This document shows, in pieces, positions 63,616 to 64,000 of a stretch of 64,000 bases of DNA (the stretch's first letter is position 1; each line of letters begins with the position of its first letter). This DNA is from Mycobacterium marseillense. GTDB lineage: Bacteria > Actinomycetota > Actinomycetes > Mycobacteriales > Mycobacteriaceae. The notes below the pieces were generated by a model that worked only from the letters and a program-made list of their open reading frames with translations, had not been told where the DNA came from and ran no database searches. The stretch covers positions 4,898,001 through 4,962,000 of the forward strand of contig NZ_AP022584.1 in NCBI RefSeq assembly GCF_010731675.1. Reading direction: 5' to 3'. The position numbers and the translations under genes were made by a program.

Positions 63616-64000
63616 CTACCCGCACTCGTCGTCGGCCGCCGCCCGCGCGGCGACGATCACCGCCGCCTGCCGGGCCGGCGTCAACGCCGACCAGGGGGCG
63701 TTCCAGCTGCCCGCGGTGCCCGACGGTGATGCCTGCACCATCGCCAAATAGGGCTCGAACAGCGACGCGCCGGTCTTGGGTTGGCCGTCCATCCACACTT
63801 TTGCGGCGTGACAGGCCTGGTAGTACTCCTCCTCGGTCGAGTGTGCGGGGACATCGACCCTGGTCGTCACGCCGCCGGGGGACACGCCGATGGCCCCCGC
63901 GGGGGCCGAGCCCGGGCCGCCGGCGACGCCGGATTGCCGCGCCGAGGAGGGGGCCGGCGCACCCTGCTGGTCGCCGTGCGAGCAGCCCATGACCGCCACC
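63616..64000 (-). CDS. lpqV: LpqV lipoprotein, partial (N-terminus outside window)
   Basis: At least 127 residues remain, open to the window edge. The lipobox Cys is visible in AVMGCSHGD, but most of the signal peptide lies beyond 64000. The mature part has SPGGVTTRVDVPAHSTEEEYYQACHAAKVWMD and LTPARQAAVIVAARAAADDECG, matching M. tuberculosis LpqV (Rv1064c). Two Cys (ACHAA and DECG) may form a disulphide. The function is unknown. Confidence 0.9.
   Translation of the reverse strand, partial: VAVMGCSHGDQQGAPAPSSARQSGVAGGPGSAPAGAIGVSPGGVTTRVDVPAHSTEEEYYQACHAAKVWMDGQPKTGASLFEPYLAMVQASPSGTAGSWNAPWSALTPARQAAVIVAARAAADDECG

Overview
The window is chromosomal DNA of a slow-growing, non-tuberculous Mycobacterium (M. 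avium-complex-like or a relative). The evidence is the high GC content, frequent GTG/TTG and leaderless starts, PE/PPE and Esx genes, and gene order that follows the M. tuberculosis H37Rv segment from about Rv1006 to Rv1064c with local differences. The species assignment is inference from synteny recalled from memory; no database was searched.

Layout. (1) 1-5225, minus strand: a surface-polysaccharide module with an RmlC-like epimerase whose two catalytic residues are replaced, a WbaP-type sugar-1-phosphate transferase, a Wzx-type flippase, and a GT2-GT4 double glycosyltransferase that runs off the left edge. (2) 5281-11165: an orphan PPE gene, a 627-bp divergent region rich in palindromes, two adjacent TetR regulators, a large secreted BcsB-like membrane-anchored protein, and a PAS protein. 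(3) 11279-18859: metG and tatD diverging from a 24-bp promoter region, the rpfB-ksgA-ispE operon with a hairpin in its leader, and pks16 behind a structured leader that may encode a small leaderless ORF. (4) 18932-24888, minus strand: glmU-prsA-arsC-lpqT-SDR-rplY-pth (cell-wall precursor, PRPP and translation genes). (5) 24994-36620: tRNA-Gln, a 58-bp tandem repeat, a TetR gene, a second lysA-like gene, then mfd, mazG, lpqU, eno, an ftsB-like gene, a DUF501 gene and ppx2. (6) 36671-47321, minus strand: a complete potassium-uptake operon (27-residue ORF, kdpF, A, B, C, D, E in one direction, unlike M. tuberculosis), then trcR-trcS. (7) 47572-50435, minus strand: pe8-ppe15-esx-esx, an ESX-5-type secretion-substrate operon. 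(8) 50786-56533: an unusual class I tRNA-Leu(UAA), a frameshifted 13E12-type (DUF222/HNH) gene, and accessory genes (methyltransferase, membrane protein, dienelactone hydrolase, DUF6295-like, DUF427). (9) 56853-64000: an Rv1057-like beta-propeller gene (a known TrcR/MprA target), fadD14, an SRPBCC protein, a class II glutamine amidotransferase, two patatin-like proteins and the start-truncated lpqV.

Connections. TrcRS and its best-known target (Rv1057-like) lie in the same window. KdpD-KdpE sit in the operon they control. The polysaccharide module, the orphan PPE, the paired TetR regulators and the BcsB-like exported protein form one block I do not recall at this position in M. tuberculosis, and it is the best candidate here for an undescribed cell-surface system. 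No CRISPR array, rRNA, intact insertion sequence or prophage was seen.
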